A stretch of DNA of 5,393 bases from Verrucomicrobiia bacterium (GTDB lineage Bacteria; Verrucomicrobiota; Verrucomicrobiia; Limisphaerales; Palsa-1400). Shown here one piece after another: positions 1 to 5,381 of this stretch. Position 1 is the first letter of the stretch. Each line of letters starts with the position of its first letter. A program made the position numbers and the translations under genes. Location: the NCBI GenBank assembly GCA_025934545.1, contig JAICXV010000210.1:1-5393 (forward strand), written 5' to 3'. Under the pieces are notes generated by a model that searched no databases, had not been told where the DNA came from, and saw nothing but the letters and a program-made list of their open reading frames with translations.

Positions 1-2
1 CC

Positions 3-1415
3 GCCTATCAGCCAAAGCAGGATTGCGGATGTCATGGTAAGAACAATGGTAACGGCGCTCCTGCAGTTGCCTCGCGCGGTGGCCAAAACGGCGTCTTCCA
101 AACCGCCGCTGAAGCGTGTGAAGCTGCCGCTGCATCGTTCACAAAATTGCAGCAAGGTGGCGTCGCTGCGCGTCGCAAGGTCATCGACATCGTGAAACAG
201 ATGTGCGACACCAACGCGATTGACTGGGGGCGAATCGAACTTGAAGAAACAAAGATCGGCCGCCTCGATCACAAGATTGAAAAGCTGCAAGGCATCAAGA
301 ACGTGCCCGGTATCGAATGGTTGTCACCGCGCGGTTTCAGCGGTGATCACGGTATCAGCCTGGAAGAATTTACCCCGTTCGGTGTCGTTGGCGCAGTCAC
401 ACCTTCGACGCACTCGATTCCCACTCTCGCCTGCAACGTGGTCAATATGGTTGCTGCTGGCAACACCGTCGTTTTCAACGCGCATCCGAACGCTTCAAAA
501 TGCGCGGCGATGGCCGTGCGCGAATTCAACAAAGCGATTCAGCGCGAGACCGGCATCGACAACGTTTTCTGCATCATCGAATCGCCAACGTTCGACACCT
601 TCAAAGAAATGTGTGCGCATCCAGCCGTGCGTTTGCTTTGCGTGACCGGCGGTCCTGGTGTGGTGAAAGCCGCGATGCAAACCGGCAAGCGCGCCATTTG
701 TGCGGGCCCTGGAAATCCTCCCGTTCTCGTTGATGACACCGCGTGCATGAAACGCGCGGCAACCTCGATCATCAAAGGCGCGGCCTACGACAACAACTTG
801 CTCTGCATCGGTGAGAAGGAAGTCTTCGCCCTCGACAAAATCGCGGACGAACTGATGTCGCAGATGGAAAAGAACGGCGCCGTTCGCCTGAACGATTCGC
901 AACTTGATGCGCTCACCAAAGCGGCATTCACCTTCAAACCTGGCCACGGGGGCGGTTGCGCCGAACCGAGCGTGAACAAAGATTTCATCGGCAAAGATCC
1001 TTCAGTGTTGGCGAAAGCCGCCGGTATCAATCTTCCGGCCGGCACTCAGCTCTTGTTCGCCGAAACCGATGCCAAACATCCGTTCGTGGTCGAAGAACAA
1101 ATGATGCCGTTCATTCCGGTCGTTCGCGTGAAGACTGTCGAAGACGGAATCCAGGCTTCGCTCGATGCCGAACACAATTATAAACACACGTCCATCATCC
1201 ATTCGCACGATATCGAAAACATCACCGCGATGGGCAAAGCTTTGGACACAACGTTGTTCGTCAAAAACGGCCCGTGCATGGCTGGTTTGGGCGCTGGTGG
1301 CGAAGGTTACTTAAGCTTCTCCATTGCGACTCCGACCGGCGAAGGCGTGACGAATCCCGGAACGTTCACCCGCGTCCGCCGCTGCATCATGGTCGATAAT
1401 TTGAGGATCTATTGA
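3..1415 (+). CDS. CoA-acylating aldehyde dehydrogenase, PduP/EutE-like, BMC-associated (5' partial)
   Basis: This should oxidise an aldehyde (lactaldehyde or propionaldehyde in BMC pathways) to its acyl-CoA with NAD+ and CoA, inside the microcompartment lumen. The frame is open from the window edge with no in-frame ATG before the TTG at 147, so the true start lies upstream; 470 residues are visible. From GVFQ (visible residue 30) it follows PduP throughout: the helix leading to ETKIGRLDHK, the segment FGVVGAVTPSTHSIPT, TGGPGVVKAA, AGPGNPPVLVDD, the catalytic cysteine in YDNNLLCIGEKE (codon 804-806, visible residue 268), and the C-terminal run KNGPCMAGLGAGGEGY, ATPTGEGVT, RRCIMVD. The 29 visible residues before GVFQ are Gly/Asn/Ala-rich with a CGCH motif and look like a linker. 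PduP has its encapsulation helix ahead of the matching region, so the targeting helix probably lies just outside the window. The family call is strong. The substrate is inferred from the neighbouring aldolase. Confidence 0.93.
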   Translation, partial: AYQPKQDCGCHGKNNGNGAPAVASRGGQNGVFQTAAEACEAAAASFTKLQQGGVAARRKVIDIVKQMCDTNAIDWGRIELEETKIGRLDHKIEKLQGIKNVPGIEWLSPRGFSGDHGISLEEFTPFGVVGAVTPSTHSIPTLACNVVNMVAAGNTVVFNAHPNASKCAAMAVREFNKAIQRETGIDNVFCIIESPTFDTFKEMCAHPAVRLLCVTGGPGVVKAAMQTGKRAICAGPGNPPVLVDDTACMKRAATSIIKGAAYDNNLLCIGEKEVFALDKIADELMSQMEKNGAVRLNDSQLDALTKAAFTFKPGHGGGCAEPSVNKDFIGKDPSVLAKAAGINLPAGTQLLFAETDAKHPFVVEEQMMPFIPVVRVKTVEDGIQASLDAEHNYKHTSIIHSHDIENITAMGKALDTTLFVKNGPCMAGLGAGGEGYLSFSIATPTGEGVTNPGTFTRVRRCIMVDNLRIY

Positions 1416-1420
1416 GTGAT

Positions 1421-1455
1421 GGAGATAGAAGCTAGGAGATAGAATATAGAAATGA
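1421..1455 (+). repeat. Left arm: tandem 7-bp units, inverted copy downstream
   Basis: The arm reads as consecutive 7-mers GGAGATA, GAAGCTA, GGAGATA, GAATATA and then GAAATGA, which runs into the start codon of the four-helix-bundle gene. Positions 1426-1442 are a perfect inverted match to 1806-1822. The GGAG at 1435-1438, 13 bases before the ATG at 1452, is the only Shine-Dalgarno-like sequence for that gene, so the repeat may double as its ribosome binding site. Confidence 0.8.
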
Positions 1456-1823
1456 AAACACCGGCACGAAATTTTGGAGATCTGATTGTGTGGCAAAAAG
1501 CACATCGGTTCGTGCTGGATATTTATCGTTTCACTAGGACTTTCCCGAACGACGAAAAATTCGGTCTCACTTCCCAGCTTCGCCGAGCCGCTGTTTCTGT
1601 TCCAGCAAACATAGCGGAAGGTTTTCCTAAACGCGGTATCCAGGATAAAGCACGTTTCTTCAACATTGCTCAGGGCTCGTTGGAAGAAGTTCGCTACTAT
1701 CTGATTCTTTCGAAAGACTTGGGATATGGAGAAACGAAATCTTTGTTGGCTGCTTACGATGAAGTCGCTCGTTTGTTACACGCGTATGCAAAAGCAATCT
1801 ATCTCCTATCTCCTAGCTTCTAA
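1452..1823 (+). CDS. Four-helix-bundle protein, 23S rRNA intervening-sequence (S23/IVP, TIGR02436-type) family
   Basis: This 123-residue protein has the family signature in order: FGDLIVWQKAHRFVLDIY (residues 8-25), FP-x4-FGLTSQLRRAAVSVPA (31-52), NIAEGF (53-58), then two further helices with FFNIAQGSLEEVRYYL and a C-terminal LLSPSF. The length is typical for the family, and the fold is a small four-helix bundle that forms pentamers in solved members. It is related in fold to Avd, the accessory protein of diversity-generating retroelements. The cellular role is not established. Members are best known as ORFs inside intervening sequences of 23S rRNA genes, and others occur scattered between ordinary genes. 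There is no reason to give it a microcompartment function: base composition, repeat-built flanks and its position point to an insertion. Its last codons and stop lie inside the right inverted arm. ATG 1452 is chosen because the conserved N-terminus begins eight residues later. Confidence 0.93.
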   Translation: MKTPARNFGDLIVWQKAHRFVLDIYRFTRTFPNDEKFGLTSQLRRAAVSVPANIAEGFPKRGIQDKARFFNIAQGSLEEVRYYLILSKDLGYGETKSLLAAYDEVARLLHAYAKAIYLLSPSF

Positions 1824-1834
1824 ATTCTATGTTG
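1798..1834 (+). repeat. Right arm: tandem 7-bp units, inverted relative to the left arm
   Basis: From 1800 the sequence steps in 7-mers TATCTCC, TATCTCC, TAGCTTC, TAAATTC and TATGTTG, the last being degenerate and containing the start codon of the next gene. Positions 1806-1822 pair perfectly with 1426-1442, and 1798-1802 pair with 1446-1450. The arm overlaps the end of the four-helix-bundle gene and stops 6 bases before the shell-protein ATG at 1829. It therefore occupies the space where that gene's ribosome binding site would be. Confidence 0.8.
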
Positions 1835-2107
1835 TTAGCTCGCGTAGAGGGCAATTTGATCGCAACTCGGAAACACCCGAGCTTCGAGGGCTGGCGCCTT
1901 GTCATTTGCCAGCCCATCGATCTGACGGGTAAGCCCGAAGGCGTGCCGCAAATTGCCATCGACGCGCACGGCGCAGGAATGCATCAGCAAGTCGTCATTT
2001 CCTCCGACGGCGCAGCAGCTCGCAACGCTGTAGGCGACCAAAAAAGTCCCGTCCGTTGGATGATAGTCGGCATTGTCGACGAAAAAGAACCGGGGGTAGC
2101 AGTATGA
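1829..2107 (+). CDS. BMC-P shell vertex protein (EutN/CcmL family), copy 1
   Basis: This 92-residue single-domain EutN/CcmL protein forms pentamers that cap the twelve vertices of a BMC shell. Visible family features are the opening strand MLLARVEGNLIATRKHPS (residues 1-18), GWRLVICQPID (21-31), the IDAHGAGMHQQVVI segment (44-57), the SSDGAAARNAVG turn (58-69) and the closing strand RWMIVGIVD (76-84). An in-frame TAG at 1814-1816 precedes the ATG, so 1829 is the first possible start, and it gives the normal N-terminus. No Shine-Dalgarno sequence is seen: the upstream bases belong to the inverted arm of the inserted unit. Its stop overlaps the ATG of the second BMC-P gene as ATGA, implying coupled translation. 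This is the more canonical EutN-like of the two copies. Confidence 0.94.
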   Translation: MLLARVEGNLIATRKHPSFEGWRLVICQPIDLTGKPEGVPQIAIDAHGAGMHQQVVISSDGAAARNAVGDQKSPVRWMIVGIVDEKEPGVAV

Positions 2108-2406
2108 GACTCGGCGCTGTCATCGGTCGTGTGACCCTGAGCAAAACCATTGATGAACTCCGTGGTGCGCGTTGGCTTATTATCAGTCCATTCACTCGCG
2201 AACATTTTCAACAGGGCGAAAACACGCCGGCTGGTTTGAGCAAAGATCCGAGCCTCGTCATTTACGATGACCTCGGCGGCGGAGTTGGACAAACCGTTGG
2301 TTTCGTCGAAGGCCGCGAAGCCGCACAGCCGTTCGATAAACCAGCACCCATCGACGCGATTAACGCGGCGTTGGTCGATAACATTTTCTATTCACCGTTC
2401 AAATGA
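2104..2406 (+). CDS. BMC-P shell vertex protein (EutN/CcmL family), copy 2, divergent
   Basis: This 100-residue EutN/CcmL-type vertex protein is clearly different from the preceding copy. The N-terminal strand MRLGAVIGRVTLSKTIDELRG (its first 21 residues) aligns with the family opening. RWLIISPF (23-30) replaces the usual LLIVQP-type strand. LVIYDDLGGGVGQTVGFVEGREA (51-73) carries the glycine-rich segment and the turn where GSAAR-type residues usually sit. The end, PIDAINAALVDNIFYSPFK (82-100), is a helical extension typical of BMC-P paralogues in planctomycete and verrucomicrobial loci. Several non-identical BMC-P genes in one operon are characteristic of that compartment class. An upstream in-frame ATG at 2056 is rejected because the 16 extra residues read through the end of copy 1 in another frame and do not match the family. 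The gene has ATGA overlaps at both ends. Confidence 0.9.
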   Translation: MRLGAVIGRVTLSKTIDELRGARWLIISPFTREHFQQGENTPAGLSKDPSLVIYDDLGGGVGQTVGFVEGREAAQPFDKPAPIDAINAALVDNIFYSPFK

Positions 2407-2516
2407 AACAAATTATCAGTGTTAAAGATTTAGAAGAGATGTCGCGGAACGGGGGCATCCACCTTCCCGCCGACGCTATCCTCACGCCGTCGGCCCGCGA
2501 CTACATGCGCGAATTG
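2403..2516 (+). other. N-terminal BMC-enzyme-type module of the aldolase
   Basis: Residues 1-38 read as a short helix (ISVKDLEEMSRNGG), a beta-like HLPADAI and the motif LTPSARDYMREL. A similar helix, then valine/proline, then TPxARD arrangement is recalled from N-termini of other microcompartment-associated enzymes, including Eut and Pdu proteins. It is separated from the catalytic domain by a polar low-complexity linker, so it looks like a separate assembly or targeting module. The relationship is from memory of the motif, not an alignment. Confidence 0.5.
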
Positions 2517-3452
2517 GAGAATGGAAACGAACCTGCGCGTCCGTCGCGTAACGGTGGTAGTGATAGTTCGTCAAGGTCAGCGAAACCCGTCACGTCAAAA
2601 AGTTCTCCAAAAGAAATCGAAGCGTTTTTCAATTCGCCGGAAATTCACGCGCTCAAGCTGCAAATTTGCGACGTCGGTCGCCGCCTCTGGCAGCGCGCTT
2701 ACGTTGATGGCAACGGCGGCAACATCGCCATTCGCGTCGGCGAAGATATCGCGCTCTGCACGCCGACACTTGTCTCCAAAGGTTTCATGAAACCTGAAGA
2801 CATGTGCCTGGTCGATTTGGACGGCAAACAACTCGCCGGCACGAAAAAGCGCACGAGCGAAATCCTCATGCACTTGCAGATAATGAAGCAGCAGCCGAAG
2901 GCACTTGCCACCGCACATTGCCATCCGCCGCACGCGACAGCGTTTGCTGTTGCGGGTGTCGAGCCGCCGACCTGCATGATTCCGGAAATCGAAGTGTTCA
3001 TCGGAAAAGTTCCGCTCGCGCCTTACCGCACGCCCGGCACTCCCGAAATGGGCAAGCTCGTCGCCGACCTCGTTGATAAACACAACACAGTCTTGATGGG
3101 TAACCACGGTGCCGTTTCCTGGAGCCATGTCAGTGTCGAAGACGCCTATTTCAAGATGGAAATTTTGGAAGCGTATTGCCGCACCGTTTGGGTCGCATCA
3201 CAACTCGGTCAGCCTTTGAAAACATTTACGGCGGAGCAGCTCAAAGATTTGCTCCGCATCAAACAAGGCCTCGGCATTCCTGACCCGCGAATCGGCCTCA
3301 AAGAATGTGAACTTTGTGACAACAACGAATGGCGACCAGGAGTCAGTTGCGCCGTGCAGAATGCCGAAGCCGCGAACAGCAGTGGGCCGGATGCCGAAGC
3401 TGAAGCGTTGGTCCAAACAATCACTGACCAGATCTTATCACGATCCAAATAG
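2403..3452 (+). CDS. Class II (zinc) sugar-phosphate aldolase, fuculose/rhamnulose-1-phosphate aldolase-like, BMC cargo
   Basis: Class II aldolase/adducin-fold enzymes of this kind cleave L-fuculose-1-P or L-rhamnulose-1-P to DHAP and L-lactaldehyde. The catalytic domain spans about residues 75-270 of 349. E153 (in RTSEILMH), H172 and H174 (in HCHPPHA) and H235 (in GNHGAV) reproduce the spacing of FucA E73, H92, H94 and H155 exactly (19 and 61 residues), so the zinc site is intact. Two parts lie outside the usual roughly 215-residue enzyme. One is an N-terminal module (1-38) with LPADAILTPSARDYMREL, followed by a Ser/Asn/Pro-rich linker (39-70). The other is a C-terminal region with CELC (302-305), a linker and a predicted amphipathic helix (330-349). 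Both fit a BMC-lumen enzyme. Translation is probably coupled to the second BMC-P gene (ATGA overlap). Which sugar phosphate it uses cannot be told from the window. Confidence 0.93.
   Translation: MKQIISVKDLEEMSRNGGIHLPADAILTPSARDYMRELENGNEPARPSRNGGSDSSSRSAKPVTSKSSPKEIEAFFNSPEIHALKLQICDVGRRLWQRAYVDGNGGNIAIRVGEDIALCTPTLVSKGFMKPEDMCLVDLDGKQLAGTKKRTSEILMHLQIMKQQPKALATAHCHPPHATAFAVAGVEPPTCMIPEIEVFIGKVPLAPYRTPGTPEMGKLVADLVDKHNTVLMGNHGAVSWSHVSVEDAYFKMEILEAYCRTVWVASQLGQPLKTFTAEQLKDLLRIKQGLGIPDPRIGLKECELCDNNEWRPGVSCAVQNAEAANSSGPDAEAEALVQTITDQILSRSK
3390..3449 (+). other. Candidate C-terminal encapsulation peptide of the aldolase
   Basis: The last 20 residues (330-349) form a predicted amphipathic helix with A, L, V, I, I and L on one face (AEALVQTITDQILSR). 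They follow a Ser/Gly/Asn-rich linker (about 320-329). The pattern resembles the short helix-after-linker encapsulation peptides such as the PduP N-terminus (ELETLIRTILSEQL). It would tether the enzyme to the shell interior. Confidence 0.6.
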
Positions 3453-3454
3453 CT

Positions 3455-4105
3455 ATGCCGCTAAGACAACTTTTCGAAAACAATCGCCAATGGTCTCAGC
3501 AGATCAACGCTGACGATCCCAAGTTTTTTGAAAAGCTATCGAAGCAGCAATCGCCGACCTATCTATGGATTGGTTGTGCCGATAGCCGCGTTCCCGCCAA
3601 TGAGATCGTCGGCTTGCTTCCCGGTGAATTATTCGTGCATCGCAACGTTGCGAACGTGGTCGTTCACTCGGATTTAAATTGTTTGTCGGTCATGCAATAC
3701 GCGGTCGACGTGTTGAAAGTAAAACACATCATCGTCTGCGGTCACTACGGCTGCGGCGGCGTGCAAGCCGCATTGCGCGACCAACGGCTTGGCCTGATCG
3801 ATAATTGGCTGCGTCACGTTCAGGACGTCATCCATAAATATCCGAAGCACATCGCAAACTGCGCCACTGAGTTGGACATGGTGAATCGCTCGTGCGAACT
3901 CAACGTCATTGAGCAAGTCCTGAACGTCGGTCAGACCACAATCGTTCAAGCAGCCTGGGACCGCGGCCAAAACGTCACCATCCACGGCTGGATTTACGGC
4001 CTGCAAAATGGATTGCTCAAAGATTTAAAAGCAACCGTCAACGATCCAAGCAAACTCAAAGACGCACAGGCGCGCGCGTTGGAAGGTCTGATGGAATCGA
4101 AGTAA
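3455..4105 (+). CDS. can: Beta-carbonic anhydrase, type II (Can/YadF-like)
   Basis: This enzyme interconverts CO2 and bicarbonate. The 216-residue protein is collinear with E. coli Can (220 residues). The zinc ligands C41, H97 and C100 and the catalytic dyad D43/R45 lie in WIGCADSRVP and ICxxH-type CGHYGCGG contexts, one position from the Can numbering. W38, R63 and Y181 match the W39/R64/Y181 pocket that binds non-catalytic bicarbonate in the allosteric type II enzymes. Shared blocks such as GELFVHRNVAN, LNCLSVMQYAVDVL and QNVTIHGWIYG make this a close relative of the ordinary housekeeping enzyme and unlike the carboxysomal CsoSCA. It starts 2 bases after the aldolase stop and ends 1 base before the next gene, so it is firmly within the operon. 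No obvious linker-plus-helix targeting tail is seen: the C-terminus (RALEGLMESK) is short and ends where the native fold would. Confidence 0.96.
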   Translation: MPLRQLFENNRQWSQQINADDPKFFEKLSKQQSPTYLWIGCADSRVPANEIVGLLPGELFVHRNVANVVVHSDLNCLSVMQYAVDVLKVKHIIVCGHYGCGGVQAALRDQRLGLIDNWLRHVQDVIHKYPKHIANCATELDMVNRSCELNVIEQVLNVGQTTIVQAAWDRGQNVTIHGWIYGLQNGLLKDLKATVNDPSKLKDAQARALEGLMESK

Positions 4106-4106
4106 A

Positions 4107-5381
4107 ATGAAGTCTCTCGAAAAAAAGTTAGCCGAAGTAAAAGCGAATCGCGCTTCACGCGCGTTTGTCATCGCGGATGCGAAAGACGCGGACATGGCGT
4201 TCGGAGTTCGCGCGCCGGGTCCTCGCAGCTATCTAGCGAAAAAGGGAATGCGCCCGGCTCAGTTCTCGCCGGAAGTCTGGACACGCGATGAATACGGCTA
4301 TCGCAATTTGCCCGAGTTCCTCGACATCATCCGCGAAGTCACGCACCAGGGCCTGATCGACATCATGCTCATGTCCGCTTACGTGAATGAGCAACTGACG
4401 ATTAAAGAAGGTCTTTTTAAAAACTCGCACGTCACTCCGGCGGCCCGTGCGAATGACACGACTGATGTTTGGGCGGTGCGCCACGGTTGTTACACTCGGG
4501 AACCAGTCCAAACATTTCGCTCCGCTTCGATCGACCATATTCAGTGCGGCAAAATCGAATGCGAACGCGAAGGCGGTGAAGTTCCGGGCGCAAACCTCGG
4601 CCTTTATTCGGTCACGTTCATCAACGACCTCGACCAGGACCGCGCTACTATTCAGGCCTACAAAGAATTTCGCGAGGAAGCCGAGCGCAAGCAGTTCAAC
4701 CACTTCCTCGAAGTGTTCGACCCGAATGTCGATAGCGGCATCGCGCCGGAAAAATTGGGTGAATTCATTAATGATAACATTATTCGCACCCTCGCCGGTG
4801 TGCCTGAATCGGGCCGACCGGTATTCCTGAAGATTGTTTATCACGGCCCGCGCGCGATGGAAGAGTTGGCGCAATACGATCCCAATCTGGTCGTCGGAAT
4901 TCTGGGCGGCAGCGCCGGCACAACTTACGACGCGTTCAAATTGATTCACGACGCACAGAAGTACGGCGCTCGCGTGGCCTTGTTCGGTCGCAAGATCAAT
5001 AACGCCGAGCACCAACTCGCATTTATCGAGATGCTGCGTCTGATCACCGATGGAAAAATTTCTCCAGAAGAAGCCGTCCACGCCTACCATGGCGTCCTGC
5101 AAGGCAAAGGGATCAAACCCAAGCTCAGTTTGGAAAAAGATCTGCAATTGACCGACCAGGCAATGAGCTACGGCGGCGGTTCATCACGGACGATCGTCAA
5201 CGTCCGCAACAATCCGATCGCAACGGCCACTCGCAGCAATGGCGGCGCCGAAGGGAAACCGTCGAGCAACGGACATGTCGATTGGCCGCGCTTTGCCAAC
5301 GGCACACCGGATTTCGGCCGCATGAATTCCGACCAGCGCCGGGCTTACGACCAACATCGGCTTACGCGCAAGTTCGGCTGA
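4107..5381 (+). CDS. Uncharacterised class I aldolase-like (DeoC/LacD-type beta/alpha barrel) protein
   Basis: I do not recognise this 424-residue protein by name. The middle, about residues 80-340, looks like a class I aldolase barrel. GLIDIMLMSAYVNEQL (82-97) resembles an early barrel strand. PVFLKIVYHGP (238-248) places K242 where DeoC/LacD enzymes have the Schiff-base lysine. VVGILGGSAGTTYDAFKLIHDAQKYGARVALFGRKI (262-297; key residues G267-G268-S269, F277, A283, G287, G294-R295) matches the late phosphate-binding strands of that superfamily. Residues 1-60 are a charged helix and a basic segment. After about 357 comes a polar linker (358-392) and a tail from W393 (see separate entry). It follows the carbonic anhydrase by one base. 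It may be a second aldolase acting on a pathway intermediate, or a catalytically altered barrel with a structural role. The fold assignment is moderately sure; the reaction is unknown. Confidence 0.72.
   Translation: MKSLEKKLAEVKANRASRAFVIADAKDADMAFGVRAPGPRSYLAKKGMRPAQFSPEVWTRDEYGYRNLPEFLDIIREVTHQGLIDIMLMSAYVNEQLTIKEGLFKNSHVTPAARANDTTDVWAVRHGCYTREPVQTFRSASIDHIQCGKIECEREGGEVPGANLGLYSVTFINDLDQDRATIQAYKEFREEAERKQFNHFLEVFDPNVDSGIAPEKLGEFINDNIIRTLAGVPESGRPVFLKIVYHGPRAMEELAQYDPNLVVGILGGSAGTTYDAFKLIHDAQKYGARVALFGRKINNAEHQLAFIEMLRLITDGKISPEEAVHAYHGVLQGKGIKPKLSLEKDLQLTDQAMSYGGGSSRTIVNVRNNPIATATRSNGGAEGKPSSNGHVDWPRFANGTPDFGRMNSDQRRAYDQHRLTRKFG
5283..5378 (+). other. Distinct C-terminal tail of the barrel protein
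   Basis: Residues 393-424 follow a roughly 35-residue Asn/Ser/Gly-rich linker. They consist of WPRFANGTPDFGRM and then a strongly basic helix (SDQRRAYDQHRLTRKFG). The separation by a flexible linker suggests a docking or targeting element. It lacks the alternating aliphatic face of standard BMC encapsulation peptides, so it would be a different type if it targets cargo. Confidence 0.4.

Larger units (their letters stand above)
1421..1828 (+). mobile_element. IVS-like insertion unit carrying a four-helix-bundle gene between inverted arms
   Basis: This roughly 408-base unit sits between the dehydrogenase stop and the first shell gene in an otherwise gapless operon. It holds one small gene of the 23S rRNA intervening-sequence protein family, bounded by arms that are near-perfect inverted repeats (1426-1450 against 1798-1822, 23 of 25 positions pairing, including 17 uninterrupted). 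It is visibly poorer in GC than its neighbours: 23 of 60 bases at 1681-1740, against 36 of 60 at 4561-4620. In rRNA, IVS elements of this family are likewise an ORF between inverted ends. An ATG occurs at both edges (1419-1421 and 1829-1831). Collapsing the unit between them would leave the dehydrogenase TGA three bases before the shell-gene ATG, matching the tight spacing elsewhere. No transposase is present and mobility is inferred, so the exact borders are uncertain by a few bases. Confidence 0.55.

Noticed and set aside
147..149. TTG at 147 as the dehydrogenase start
   Set aside because: The frame is open to the window edge and the residues before it (GVFQTAAEACEAAAASF) match the conserved first helix of PduP, so the gene begins upstream.
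495..947. 150-codon minus-strand frame inside the dehydrogenase gene
   Set aside because: It is antisense to conserved dehydrogenase motifs including the catalytic cysteine; no family resemblance and no start context.
1452..1823. Diversity-generating retroelement accessory gene (avd)
   Set aside because: The protein shares the four-helix fold, but there is no reverse transcriptase, template repeat or variable repeat nearby, and the sequence motifs are those of the rRNA-IVS family.
1798..1827. Intrinsic terminator before the first shell gene
   Set aside because: The right arm pairs with the distant left arm, not with itself, is not GC-rich and is not followed by a T run.
2056..2103. Upstream ATG as start of the second BMC-P protein
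   Set aside because: It would add a basic stretch unlike any EutN/CcmL N-terminus and overlap copy 1 by about 50 bases; the ATG at 2104 gives the family N-terminus and an ATGA overlap.
2595..3128. 177-codon minus-strand frame inside the aldolase gene
   Set aside because: It covers the zinc-site region on the opposite strand and shows no domain features of its own.
1829..4105. Carboxysome operon, suggested by CcmL-like proteins plus carbonic anhydrase
   Set aside because: No RuBisCO, CcmM, CsoS2 or CsoSCA is present. The neighbours are a sugar-phosphate aldolase and an acylating aldehyde dehydrogenase, and the carbonic anhydrase is of the ordinary Can type.
4233..5147. 304-codon open frame on the minus strand
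   Set aside because: It lies wholly inside the barrel-protein gene, has no recognisable domain and reads as the antisense of a well-supported protein. Long antisense frames are expected with this codon usage.
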